Position numbers and translations under genes: made by a program. Shown here piece by piece: positions 1 through 12,425 of a stretch of 64,000 nucleotides of DNA. Source of the stretch: Spizellomyces punctatus DAOM BR117. Taxonomy: Eukaryota; Chytridiomycota; Chytridiomycetes; Spizellomycetales; Spizellomycetaceae. Location: the NCBI RefSeq assembly GCF_000182565.1, contig NW_015971537.1, forward strand, positions 2,178,450-2,242,449, read 5' to 3'. Under the pieces are notes generated by a model. It had not been told where the DNA came from and searched no databases. It worked only from the letters and a program-made list of their open reading frames with translations. Every line of letters starts with the position of its first letter. Position 1 is the first letter of the stretch.

Positions 1-3000
1 ATCAATGACCTGCTCAGAGCCCAAATCGTTGATTTCTGCAGAGCAACGTCAATTTGGTATTAGATGAAGAGAAAGAAGGAATGACTTACCAGCAATAGAA
101 TTCGCTGCGACGCTCCGCAAGGCTTCTTCGGGCCAGGTGGAAAACCAGTCAATTGTACAGCAATTAACGAGACTGGGAAACATACGTAGCCGTGTTCTGA
201 ATGCGTCGCCTATTGGACTCATGCAAATGATCAGATGCATATTCTGTTTCACACGACTGATGTAGAGTGCAAAGAGGTTTTCGCGCGTGGGTGTAATAGC
301 CATGTCGTTAGCCAGAGGTCTCATGGCGTTGAGGATGCGATCCATTTCTTCCCCAGTATAGATGTTTGGTACATCCGCGCTATTTAACAGATTGTTGATA
401 TCTTCCAAACAACTCTCTGAGATGATTTGCGTATCCGTGTACAGGAAAACCGTGGGCTTTGCGTCTAATCCAGCCCAGAAGAGAATCTACCCACAGCATC
501 TTTTAGGATTAACGTTGTGGACACCGTGACAAAATGTGATTACCTTTTTCAAATCTTCTTTCCACTCTGTTTGACCATAGCTCTTGGTGATCTCGATTTG
601 GTAAATCTCGTACTCTTCCATGAAGGTGGCTAATCTGCTGAGACTTTGTCGCCCACTACCGCCTACACCAAGCAGTAGGGCATGTCCTCCCGGTTGACGA
701 ATGATTCGACATATTCGACTGACATGTTCAATGGCGTCCAAGAACATCACGAGCCGCATTGGGTTTGTTGTAGTGCTATTATAGTCATCGAGATACTCTT
801 CCGCTAGTTTCACCAATCGCTTCATATCCTAGAGGTTGTCGTCAGGAGTCTTGTTATACACACTCATGAAGCTGACGGTATGCATACCTTGATCTCCGTA
901 TAGACCTTTGGGTCTGCCCCTGGGGTCATGTAGTCGCCGTACAGCAACGGCTCTGTAGTAACCACCTCACTATAATTCATTCCAACATGACTGTTCATGG
1001 ACTGCTTTACGAGAGAAAGGAACCAACTCTTATCGGTTGAGTCCACTAATCGATCTTGAAACACTCGCAAGCATTCGTGCACCCAAAGGCGAACTATGTC
1101 GGCAGAGGTCGTCACAGTCTTCTGATCTGCGCTGAGGACACCTAAGACGACCTTGGCCAGATCCCGCAAATTGAACGTATAATGCGATTTTGCCGGAGTA
1201 GGTAGCAATTCGGTGCGAATTGTGTTATAGATGCTAATGGATGCTGCAACAATGGGATCGGTCTGCTTTTGTACATCCGGGTTGAACCTATTGAGGAAGG
1301 ATCCCAAAATTGTGCTGAAAATGCGTTGCAGTGATGGGTTATCCATCTCCACAAAGGTCAAAAGGTTAAAGTGCCGTGTGAACCTCGGGGTTACCGGATT
1401 TCGACCACCTCCGGGAGGACCCATTGCACAAGCAAACGTGATGTCGACAATCTCCATGAACTTCCCAACATTCTTTCGGTCATACCATCCTCCACAGTCC
1501 ATCCATTGACGTAGGAGCTCAATAGGAGGTTGTGCTCCACATATATCGAGAGCGGGCATGTTGAGATCGTCGACAAACAGAATGTAATGTTTTCCGACCG
1601 GCGGGCCAAAAACACCCTTTCGTCGCTTTTCCATTTTGCTGTCAATTAGATCTTGAGTCTGATTGGCACTGGTGCGCGCTGAGAAGTTGAAGACGAGTGG
1701 CATGAATGTCTGGTCCATTCCTCGCATGAGTTTATCCTGAATGGTTACGGTCTTCCCCGTGCCGGTGGGCCCAGTGGTCAGAACATGACACCCATGATGG
1801 AGCAGGAGATGCAACAGGTACGTGTTCCGTATTGTGTCGATAGTTGGCACAATTACTTCGCTTGGGTTGAGCTTCGGATTCATCTGAAATTCGGGGGCGA
1901 ACGACATCCAGTCAATCCATATGCTTTGCTCTTGATCGAAAATGTAGTCGTAAACTAGGCCCTTATCCGGGAAAGGTGTGCCCAACGGTCGCTCAGCCAT
2001 TTGTATCTTCATCCACGCATCAAACTTCTTGCGGCCTTCCCTGTCCACAGTCGCTCCCACTGACCAGACGAATGAAAAAAGAAAGAAGGGCTCAATCATT
2101 TGTACGAATCTCTCCAATGCATCTGCCTGTGGTCAGCACCATATGAGCATAAAGTGTGTAGGCGCAATGTAGAGGAACAGATTGCTGTGTGGTACACTAC
2201 CTGTGTAGTTGCGGCATTTGCATTTCCACCTCCTGGAACTTCGACCTCCGTTTGCATGAAGGGCGTAATCATGCAGTAGAAAATCTTCATCAGATTCGTC
2301 GCTAGATGGCCGTTCGTCGTGGGTACAGCTTCTTTGAGATTTTTACGCAAGAACTGCAGGCCTCTCTCCAACCAGAAGTCAAAGAGGGGCTGGACAGTAA
2401 TCCGGAAAACGCTTGCAAGCTGACTAGGAAGATGCTGCTCCTGGCTAGCTAGCCAACTTTTTACTAACGGCAGCACGCCAAGAGCTTCCGGTTCCATATA
2501 TATCATTCCGCAGCGGGAGACTGTTGCCGGAGAAGCATAAGCTAAATCTTGCACTTCGAACATCATTGTTTGTGTAGGAGCCATCTTGATGATTTCTCCG
2601 CTTGTCAAGCACAGCTTCTTGTTGTCGTCGAGTAGAGTATTCATTGTCTCCACCCAGACAGCATCAACAGGCCCGTCAAACACATACCACTTTTTGTCTG
2701 GAGTCGTGTCTTCGACACCCTCGCGCATCAAAGCGGAAAGTATACCATCGGACCACTCGTGGGTTTGCGGGTCAAACTCACCGTACAGTTGACCCATTGT
2801 GATTGACTTTGGATTCAGCACATGAACTCGGACCTGGTTGCAGAAAAGAGATAAGAAAAGAACCGAGTCAACGATTCCCTTTGTGATATTCTCCATTTCC
2901 AATTGCATGTCTTACTTTTTGAAACTCTTTTCCATTGGGCGCTTTTTTACCCTGCAATGCACTCAGACTCTTTGCAAGCACTCTACAGCAACTCGTTTTT

Positions 3001-6000
3001 CCGCCTCCAGTAGGTCCGACCAGCATTAACCCGTGTCTAACGACAGTAGTTTCGTACAGCTGTATGCATTTATTGATGAAAGAGTCCTCGGCCTGGAGTC
3101 CGAGTTTCTCGCACGTCGCATGGAGCGATTGGAGCAGGTCTCCGTAATTTATTTTGGGTAGTTCCGCGCCAGGGAACAAGTCGCTGATGATTCCATTAAA
3201 CAAAGGAACATCATCTGCGAGAAACTTGGGCAAGTTACAGTCCATCAGGGCTCGAAGCATAATGATGTCTTCCGCCGCATTTGGTTGCTCGCGTTTGAGG
3301 TTTCCAGCAGCTGAAATGACGGATTTGACAGCACGCATTCCAAAATCGTAGTGGTCTTGAGATGACAATTGCTCGGAACTGAGCTTGAATGTCGCAACCA
3401 TCTTCTCTGCAAGCACTTTGGCGTTGCTGAAACCAAAGGAGAACAAAGAGATCTCCCCAATCATGGCGTAGTTGGGAATCATCATAGCAACCTACAAAAG
3501 ACCAACGTTTCTTGTGAGATCACTGTTTGCTGAAATACATTTCTTTGAGCTTACCGGTCTGAACAAAGCCTTCAGGTTATCAGGAAGCTCAGTACGTCCA
3601 GCATATCCGGGATTCATGGTAATGAAAATGGCATTCGTGGGATCCAGGGGCAGATCCACACCCTCAAACATAAATCTGTTTACTCCTAACGCGACAGCCT
3701 TCTGTATGGTGGTAATCTGTTGAGCGACGACACTGAGGACCTCAATGTCAATCCGGTTGAATTCGTCAAAGCATGCCCAGGCCCCACTTGCTGCCAGCCC
3801 TTTGAAGAATTTTGCCATTGCCAAGTAATCCAACTGATCAGAGCAGTTGAAGACCACGCATTGTTTGGCTAATGATTTTGCAAGGTCCTTGACAGTCTCG
3901 GTTTTTCCAGTGCCTGCAGGGCCGGCTGGTGCCCCACCCATACCCAAGTGCATAGCTCCACTTAAAGTCAGGTAGCAACGATCGGTAAGGGGTGTGATGA
4001 CAAGACGACCGGTGTTACCGAGATATTCATAGCCATATCTAAAGACCAGTTATTTAGAAACATATCGAAGGGTCTAAAACGGTGAGTACTCACCGAAAGT
4101 TTGCGTTCACAATCTTCACTCGAAGGTCATCTTCTTCCCAATAATACCTCAGCTGACTTATCCATTCGAAATCATTCTCGTTTGTTACTCCAGCGTCGAT
4201 AAGTTTCTTGACGACGTCACGGCTGTGTACGTCGATAACAATCAAGTCGCCCAACACCAATCGGGACAAGAACGACAGCTCCCCTCTTACCAAACCAACC
4301 AAACCTTCGAGCTGACCAAGTAAACGCGTGTACATAGACTTGACGCCGCTTTGCCCGGCCTTCAATGCTTCCGTCACTTCCCGAGTCCAGTAGGTTTGCG
4401 AGCAAGCAATAACAGCCTGCCCAGGCCAATCCAAAACCCAGGACGTACGTGGCTTAAGGTGATAGGAGGCCAGCCCATCAATAATAACTTTCTTCACGCT
4501 ACGACGCATCTGATCCTCAACGCGCAAGAGCCAATCTTCCACAGGACCTTTCGGATAGAAAGGCTCTGCCAGCATGATCTTTTCCCCTTCTGCGGAATAC
4601 ATGGCTATTATCAAATTGTCCTCCGCAAACTCTAAGCTGGCCACATTCTCGAAACACTTTCGCAAATGTGGCTGAACCGCGGTTGGATCTTTCGTTTGCG
4701 ATAAGATTTGTAACAGTTCGTCATCACTAAGGAAGAAGAATCGGGGGAAGGCGATACGCTTGCTCTCCAGATACGCAGATAGACCTTTGGATACCAGCTC
4801 CAGAAGCTTATTGCACTCCTTGAAGGAGTCTAAGAGCTTATAGTCGCTACAAAATTCAATGACTCCAGGCCTTTGCTTTGCTTGTGACATGATTCTTCGC
4901 CACGTTCTATCCATTGTAGTAAAGCGCTTACTTTCGACGGGAAGTTGCGTTACTATATCGTCGCTGCTAAAGATCGGCTCCAAATAAAGCCAGGATCGTT
5001 GACAGGCCATCCAAGCTTCCACCACTTCCTGGACCGTTCGGAGTTTGCTTTCCCATAGGGCAATTCGTTCCGCAAAAGGCTTCTTGTACGGACTAAAGCT
5101 CATACTTTGCGTCATAACAATATGGTCATCCAAAAGGCGGATCACTTCGTCCGAGATCTTCATGATGAATGTGCCCGTATCTTTATAGGAGATGATCTCA
5201 AGACTGATATTCTTCCATTCATTGTCCATCTTATCCAAGGCCGCTTCAATGGAGTACTCTTTACCGGCTGTGTCGCAAACTTTTGCAATGCTGTCTACCC
5301 TTTCGAGAAGGTTCAACTTCAAAATGTCAGTCAAGGTCAAGTTGCTGTCAGGACGAATTTTCATGTTGAGTTCTTCGCTAAGCCTTTCCCAATGACGATC
5401 TCTCATTCCCGGGTTTCTCAATGCTTGAATAAGGGGTAGATATGGCTTGAATTCGTCCATTTCATCCTTCATCTGTGAAAGGGGTTTCGAAATGGTCAAA
5501 CACAATAGTACATGAATGCGTGAAAAGCAAATGTCAAGCAGCGTACCTGAGTAGCTACTGCCAGGCACCCAGGTTGGTTTTTAAAGTGTTTGATGCTTTT
5601 GAACATTGTTCTCCAGGCGTTCATTAAGTTTTTTTCTACCTCTTCAGCGTTGAGATCCAGAAAGCTGCCGTTGAGCCACTGATTCCTCCACTTGGTCCAG
5701 TCATTAGCGGCTAGCCATAAACTTTTGTAAGGCTCAAAGTCCTTCCCCAGTTGCGTGACCTCATCATAGTGAGTAACCTCCAAATTAAACAATCGTTCTC
5801 TACTGTTAAAGAGCGCAACAAGATTCTGGCATTCTTTGAGTTCGAGTGACGTTTTGTGCACCTCCAAGACAATGTCAGCCAGTCGCCCAAGGTCCGTATG
5901 CTTGCTGAAATCGACAATAATGGTGCCAAGAGTATGGACTCGCTCCTTAAAGATCTCTTGGTCGGCAGAGAGATTGCGTAGGAATGCTTGCTCATCAACT

Positions 6001-9000
6001 TCCAGAGCTGACTCGGTTTGTTTGACAAGCTCATCAATTCGTATGGGCCAAGTATATGCCTGCCATCGTGCTCTGAAATCTTCGTTTGAAAGCTCATAGC
6101 GATGTTTTTCCAGAATTTCGTAGTTATGCAACATCTCGCTGATGCGACCATTTTGTGTTCGAACAATTTCCGGAATTAAACGCATGTACTCGCGAAGCTC
6201 CGTGAGTTCTTCGATCTTCACCGGCCGTTCTTTCAGCCTTGATTGGACGGCACCAAAGGCTTGTGAGATGCTTTGAGCCAGGCGAGAGCTACGCTTGCTG
6301 AGAATGTCCAATACAACTTTGCTGAGATCCTTGCGGAGAGCGCTTCTAATGCTTTCACAGTTTACCCAGAACAAACCGAGCGAGAGATGACTAGGTATCT
6401 CCTTGTCTAGAATTTCCCATTCCTGCAAGTGCTTCGCAATATCACGTTCCATCTCATCAATAGTGTGTTCCTCGGCCTCGTACTGCTGTGCATACTGAGC
6501 AATATCCAAATTCAGCATTTTGAGGTGGCGATCATATTGCTTTTGATATTGCTGCAGTGGGGAGATGCCGTCACGGAGTGCCTGCACCAGGCGTTGACGG
6601 AGCTGCACAATGCCAACTTCCCTGGAGTGCGGTATCTGTAAAGTGGGCTTCGCCGCCCAAAACATTTGATCAAGTACCAATGGCTCTAACTCGGGGAGCC
6701 CTTCCACAGTCGACAGAGCTTTGTCAAAAATCGACAGAATAACACTTTCAAAGTGCTCAAAGTCGATTCCGTACTGCAACTTGCCGTTTCGAAATACGAG
6801 GTCAATCATGAATAAGGGCTTTCTCGTGCTGCTCTCGCCGGCCATAATTTTGTTTACGAAGGGATCAATGATTTTAACATCGTTGGTTCCGTTTACAATG
6901 ACTCTTTGGCAGCTGATTGAGCTGATGAGCCGAATGTAATCCCCAAGGGAGTTCAAAACAAGAAACCGTAACGAATCTTGCATGATAAATTTGACCGTAG
7001 TCATAAACTTCTTCAGTTTGCTGATCCTGTAGACTTCCAAGTTGGTCTCTCTCATATTGTACCATCCTTTTCCAACATCCTTGAAGCCGGTTCTCAAGGC
7101 AGTTTTCAGCATGTTAACCCAGCTAAGTGAAATTGGTTAAGTGCATATCAATAAGTCTATGGTAGCAAGTATTGAAGTTCTCACCTATCCTTTAGAAATG
7201 CCTTCATGTTCTGCAAGCTCTGATTCTGCGTCTGTTCAAACTCATCCAGCCGAACAGTTTTCGTGATGTTCGCAACAAACAGGCTCCCACTCGCGAGCTT
7301 GTCGCACTCAATCCTTATCTTGGATAGAGTGCGAATGACCTCTATGCTGCTAAGGAATGTCGAAAAACTGAAATCTTTCTGGTGCTTTGTGTAATCGTAT
7401 GCAGGCACAACACAATTTCGGATCCTGAAGCAACGATAAAGTCAGGATGAATTGACATACAGCATATGGGATTTCACTTTGTCCTTACGCCGGTACAGAT
7501 TCTGATTGTTGCAGGTCCGGCAGTGATAGAGACTCATATGCACCCTTTGTTTCTGGAGACGTAACCTACTCAGAACATCCAGACAATTAAACCGATGTAC
7601 ATCTAGCGCGCGAACTGAACGTCAGCTACCTCGACGTCAAAAAGCTGCTTGTTCATAGCCCGTGCGTAGTCTCGCTTGACTTCATTCATTATCAGGTCAA
7701 CAGCTGGCTGGCTGAGAGTGCGCCTGAGTTGCTTCTCTGTCTGCATGGCAATCTCAGATATGCGAGAGAGCTGAGACCCCGGTATTTGAATAGACTGCTC
7801 GGTGGGCATGCAATCTATAAAAAAGTTATATCGCTGCATGAACAGAGAGCTCGATAAGCCATCAACCCCCTCGGACCAAGGCGTAATTAGATATCTACTT
7901 ACTAGGCTACGCGCAACTTGCTCACGAAGGTTATAGGCGGCAGCAACACGCCTTGCAAAATTGAAAGGATCTTCGGCAAGAAAAAAGAGATTGATACTAT
8001 CCGTGATAGAACGTTAAGACTATTTCCACGGCCATCTAAGGTGAGCATCATTAAACCTTACCGATGAACCCATGCCTCCCTTCGATTTGTCGCACTTTTC
8101 ATTCGGCTCCCACTCCCCTCGGTTTCAATGGGTTCATCTTGGTCCTCACCCTCGATCTCCTCCTCCTCGTCGTCGTCCTCTTCCTCTTCTTCTTCTGTCT
8201 CATCTGTGTCATGACTTTGCGCGAGTTCCCATCCGCTAAAGTTTCGCCATTTCACCTTCCACAACCCAGACCTCTCATTATATGCGATCATAACACAATC
8301 TCGCCAAGTCTCGCCTTGGAACGCTTTGGCCGGCACCGGAATTGTGGCGTAGTGGATCGAGTTTTCCGTTTTGAAAGCGGTCCTCTGCCTCTGTGCCTTT
8401 GATCTCGTTGATTCGACCTTTGATACGAGTGGCTCTTCTTGAACACCGTATGTTTCCATATCAAGCCATTCATGGAGATCTCTGCTCTCAAATTCCGTGT
8501 CGTCGAAGATCTCCAAAGGCAAAAAGTCCCCAAAAGTCGTAGATGCTACAGGACTACTAAGCGACTGTGACAGCTTTGAATTCGATAGGTCTTTTGCATT
8601 ATCCTTGACATCTTCTAAATGCGTGACGCTGGCGGTTTGCCCGATGGGAGCAATAGCATTGTGAATCAAGTCGCCTATGTTTTGTTGTGAGAACAGCCTT
8701 TTCTTTCTCTCAATCTCAATCTTTCGTGGGGTCTGCCCAGGCCGAGACGCAAATGGCAACATAACTTTTGGTTCTAATGCCTTGATGTAATCTGAACGTC
8801 GCAACTTTTTGACGATTCTTTGTTGAATAGAGCTGGTGGGTCGTGACGACTGGCGAAATGCGTCTGGTTTCCCTGCGCTTGCTGGCCGCACGTCTGTTTC
8901 CGTTACAGTTGATTGAATTTTAGGGAGCGCGGGTTGTCCTTCAGCATCCATAGCGGGAAGCATTGGTACTTCTCCAAAGTTAGCACCAGCCAAGCCCCCA

Positions 9001-9407
9001 AGCGCTGGTTGCCCTTCAATTTTAACCTCTGAATCTGTAATGGTGGCACGAGAAGGCCTTTTGAAAGAGCGAGTTGTTGGTATGCCGTCAGTAGTTGGCC
9101 AGTTCAGCACCGGAGGAGGCGGTGCCTCTGATTCATCCTCATCAATAAAAGCCGATGGATGCATAAGAAATCCACTAAGCATTCCTTCGTTTTTTTGAAT
9201 CTTTGATACTCCGGCAGGCTGATGGTTTAGAGCCATATTCAGTGTGACGGGTGTTGGATCTGTGCTCGCTCCTGCTTTGAGTATTGGCTGCGGCCGGTCT
9301 CCCATCGCGGCGGGAGCCACATTGAGAGGCAAATGGACTCTCTTGGCGTCTCTCATTGCGACGTTGGCCACAAGGCGAGGTGACGGGGCAAACTGCAGCG
9401 CGCCCAC
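1..9407 (-). CDS. DNAH1: Axonemal inner-arm dynein heavy chain, DNAH1 type (3' end beyond window)
   Basis: Motor subunit of an inner dynein arm; it hydrolyses ATP to slide doublet microtubules in the flagellum. The N-terminal exon (9407-8062) carries a DNAH1-specific stretch (EPKMLVPF...[11 protein letters not shown], near 8780-8700) and an acidic run near 8190-8100. Exons 7996-7903 and 7833-~7610 continue it ([20 protein letters not shown]). The tail and linker lie at about 7430-4090 ([22 protein letters not shown]). AAA1 has the P-loop GPAGTGKT near 3920, AAA2 has GPTGGGKT near 3010, AAA3 has GPTGTGKT near 1765, and AAA4 has GVGGSGRQS near 660, where Arg replaces the P-loop Lys. I recall Arg at the same place in human DNAH1. 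Introns are 50-70 bp with GT-AG ends. The reading ends in AAA4, so stalk, AAA5/6 and C-terminus lie to the left of the window. The start at 9407 is the first Met of the N-terminal frame. Confidence 0.95.
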
Positions 9408-9735
9408 GCAAACAAGTGTAGTTTCGAGGCGAGACGATGCGACGACGATCTACCGAGCGTGTTTTGCTTAGTAAGCGAAATGTCCGACACACCCAGTATC
9501 CCTGAATCATTGTTAATCCCTCACTTGATTGCTACGACAAAATTCCCCGATGATGGTGGACCCCAAGTAGCAACCCAACATTTATCTACGTATGGGTGAC
9601 GATAGTTTTCTTATCGTCCGCACTCTGTGAACGTTTTCGCATTAAACCAGCTTCGGCTAGTGAAGCATCCAATTAAGGACACTCTGGCGCGACTGCGGCA
9701 TACCATTATCTGCAATTCCAGATCAGAATTTATCG
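9408..9735. promoter_or_regulatory. Shared intergenic promoter of two ciliary genes (DNAH1 / SPAG6)
   Basis: The 328 bp between the divergent start codons of DNAH1 and SPAG6 must hold both promoters. No clear TATA box was seen. An AGCAAC (GTTGCT) at 9569-9574 resembles one half-site of the RFX X-box that controls ciliary genes in animals, but the second half-site is poor, so the match is only suggestive. Confidence 0.5.
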
Positions 9736-11945
9736 ATGGCAGCCTCTCCAACTGCCGCAAACACCAGGGCGGTGTTTGCCGTGTTTGAGAAATACCAAAA
9801 GGAAAGACTCATGTTTGTACAGACCGTGGCAGATCTCGCTTCCCGAGAAAGCAATATTGATGCGCTCCAAGCCGCGGGCGTCATGTCGCTGCTCCGTCCA
9901 CTGCTTTTGGATAATGTTCCAGCAATTCAGCAGGCTGCAGCTCTGGCACTCGGGAGACTCGCAAACTACAATGAGGAGATGGCCCAGGCAGTTGTGGACT
10001 CAGATATCTTACCCCAGTTGGTTTATTCTTTGAGCGAACAGAATGTAAGTCAGCAAAGATTTGACATAATGAGACGCCAACTAAGAAATCTTCCTCAAAC
10101 TTCCAGCGCTTCTATAAGAAGGCCGCCGCTTTCGTTCTTCGAGCTGTGGCGAAGCACTCTCCGGAACTGGCGCAATCCGTAATCGACTCTGGAGCTCTCA
10201 CGGCTCTTATAAGCTGTTTGGAAGAGTTTGATCCTGGCGTCAAAGAGTCTGCTGCATGGGCATTGGGGTATATAGCCAGACACAATGGTGGTGAGTGTAA
10301 CTTGATTGCAGCCTGATAGAAGGTTGATCTCAACCTCATCGCACTTTTTTCGATGGTCAGATCTATCACAAGCGGTAGTCGATGCCGGTGCCGTACCTTT
10401 ACTTGTACTATGCGTCCAGGAACCTGAATTATCCCTGCGACGAATTGCTGCTTCAGCTTTGAGTGATATTGCAAAGCACTCGCCAGAGGTAGGGCTTCGA
10501 ATGTTGTTACTTCCGTCATTATGAGCATGGTTTGACGTTTTGTTTGATCTCCAGCTGGCTCAGGCTGTTGTCGACGCTAATACAGTACCCATTATTGTTC
10601 CCCTGTTGGCCAACCCGGATGCAAAGCTCCGGCGGCAGGTGTGCTCTGCGCTTGCACAGATTGCAAAGCACACAGTCGATCTTGCGGAAACAGTTGTTGA
10701 CGGGGAGATCTTCCCAAATGCGCTGAACTGCTTAAAGGATGTGGATGGATATGTCAAGAAGAATGCAGCGACCTTGATCTGCGAAATTGCCAAGCATACG
10801 CCAGAGGTAGGACCATAGTCGTCTTCGTTGATAAGCTGATATACAGGAATTAGGATCTTACTTACTGAACCTTGCCGCTACCAGCTGGCTCAGCTCATTG
10901 TTAATTCTGGCGGCATTGCAGCTGTGGTTGACTACGTCAACGAAACCAGGGGTAATGCTCGCCTGCCTGGAATAATGACATTGGGCTACGTGGCTGCTTT
11001 CTCAGAAACTCTTGCACTGGCCGTGATTGTCGCCAAGGGAGTGCCCCCACTCACTCAGGCTTTGACTGTCGAGAATGAAGAGCACATCAAGGTGACAACT
11101 GATGGATTACAAACATATGTGACGATGCATAGTTTTCTTATTTATCCAGTCGCTTTTTCTAATAGGCTGCATGTGCATGGTCGCTGGGACAAATTGGTCG
11201 TCACTCTCCCGACCATGCCAAGACCCTTTCTGATCATGCAGTACTGCCCAAACTCCTCAAGATACTTACCAGTTCAAATGCCGGTTCATCCCCTTCGAAT
11301 GACGAAGGCTCTAGTGGCCCGGGAGCGGACCTAAAAACCAAAACCAAACGAGCCTTGAAATGCATCCTCGAAAAGACGTTGAGCATCGACGCCCTAGACC
11401 CTCTACTTCAACCTCATAGCACTCCACCAAATATTCTCAAGTATGTCGTTGGACAGTTTGCCAAAATCCTGCCGCATGACGTTGCTGCTCGTCGCGCGTT
11501 TGTGACTAGCGGGGGATTACAGAGAGTTCAAGAGATTGCAAACATCTATGCTGGCACAGCGCCTGGCGTGCCCGGTACTTTGGCCCAGCAGCAGGCTCTT
11601 GAGAGAGGAAGCGTTACGGTTCAGCAAGGTGCGAATGCATTGACGGGCACAAAAATGGGAGAATACATCAGGACAATCAACGAATGTTATCCGGAGGAAA
11701 TCGTGCGATACTACTCACCTGGGTATTCAACAACGCTCCTGGAGAAGGCAAGTGCTTTCTGATTTTGGGACAAGACTTGATTTTGATTTCTGACTTGCTC
11801 CACGCTTTATTAGATTGACGAATACAGTAGACAACAAGACTTTGCCGGTGGCAGTGGACACATTCAACAACAACCCTTTTCACGACTGTCATCCGCTGGT
11901 GAACAAGTACCTCCTCAGCTGCAACCTCAAGGGATCACCGCGTAA
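9736..11945 (+). CDS. SPAG6: SPAG6/PF16 armadillo-repeat central-pair protein
   Basis: Armadillo-repeat protein of the axonemal central apparatus, needed for central-pair stability and flagellar beating. Seven exons can be joined: 9736-10044, 10107-10290, 10361-10488, 10555-10806, 10885-11091, 11166-11747 and 11814-11945, about 597 residues. It matches SPAG6 from end to end: VFEKYQKERLMFVQ, LALGRLANYNEEMAQAVV, GAVPLLVLCVQEPE, PPNILKYVVGQFAKILPHD, CYPEEIVRYYSPGYS. Human SPAG6 is about 509 residues. The extra length is a Ser/Gly insert near 11280-11330, a loop near 11550-11640 and a Gln/Ser-rich tail. Intron 6 begins with GCAAGT rather than GT (11748), and the frame holds only if it is spliced as a GC-AG intron. 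The gene lies head-to-head with DNAH1, another axonemal gene. Confidence 0.96.
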
Positions 11946-12425
11946 CCGACCTTGTTGATTTGGACATGTTTTTTGCTGCCGCTCTCATAAACCAACCTGA
12001 ACTTTTGCCCCTTTATCAGTTTTAAACTTAGAACTAGCTGATGGAGATGAGCATAAATGACCAGTACTATCGTCGTGCTCTTCAATGTGCAAAGGACGCC
12101 AATTTGTTTGAATAGTGATTTTTAAGTTTGATCATGTTATGAAGTCGTAAAAACCAAATTGAGCATCATCTGGGCGCTGTAGACCCGAATTTGCCATACG
12201 CAAAAACTCCTGCTGCTGCTGCACGAAAAACACTCTAGATCCAGGACTTGCATCTGGCGCTGTGATGAGGTCGTCGATGATCACGTGACAACATCTCGTT
12301 CGCGGCCGCCGCGGTCGTTCCGCTCGGCCATCGCGACGCTCCATCGCGGGCGACGATCCAGCAGCAAACGGGTTGATTGGGCTTCAACCCCATGCCGCTT
12401 TCTCTCTTCATAACACACGGTCGAA

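Noticed and set aside
7834-7902. Reading through DNAH1 intron 2 as coding
   Set aside because: The frame stays open for 23 codons, but removing this 69-bp GT-AG segment restores exactly the spacing of human DNAH1.
8064-8402. Plus-strand frame with a Leu/Phe-rich run
   Set aside because: It is the antisense of the acidic tract in the DNAH1 N-terminal exon.
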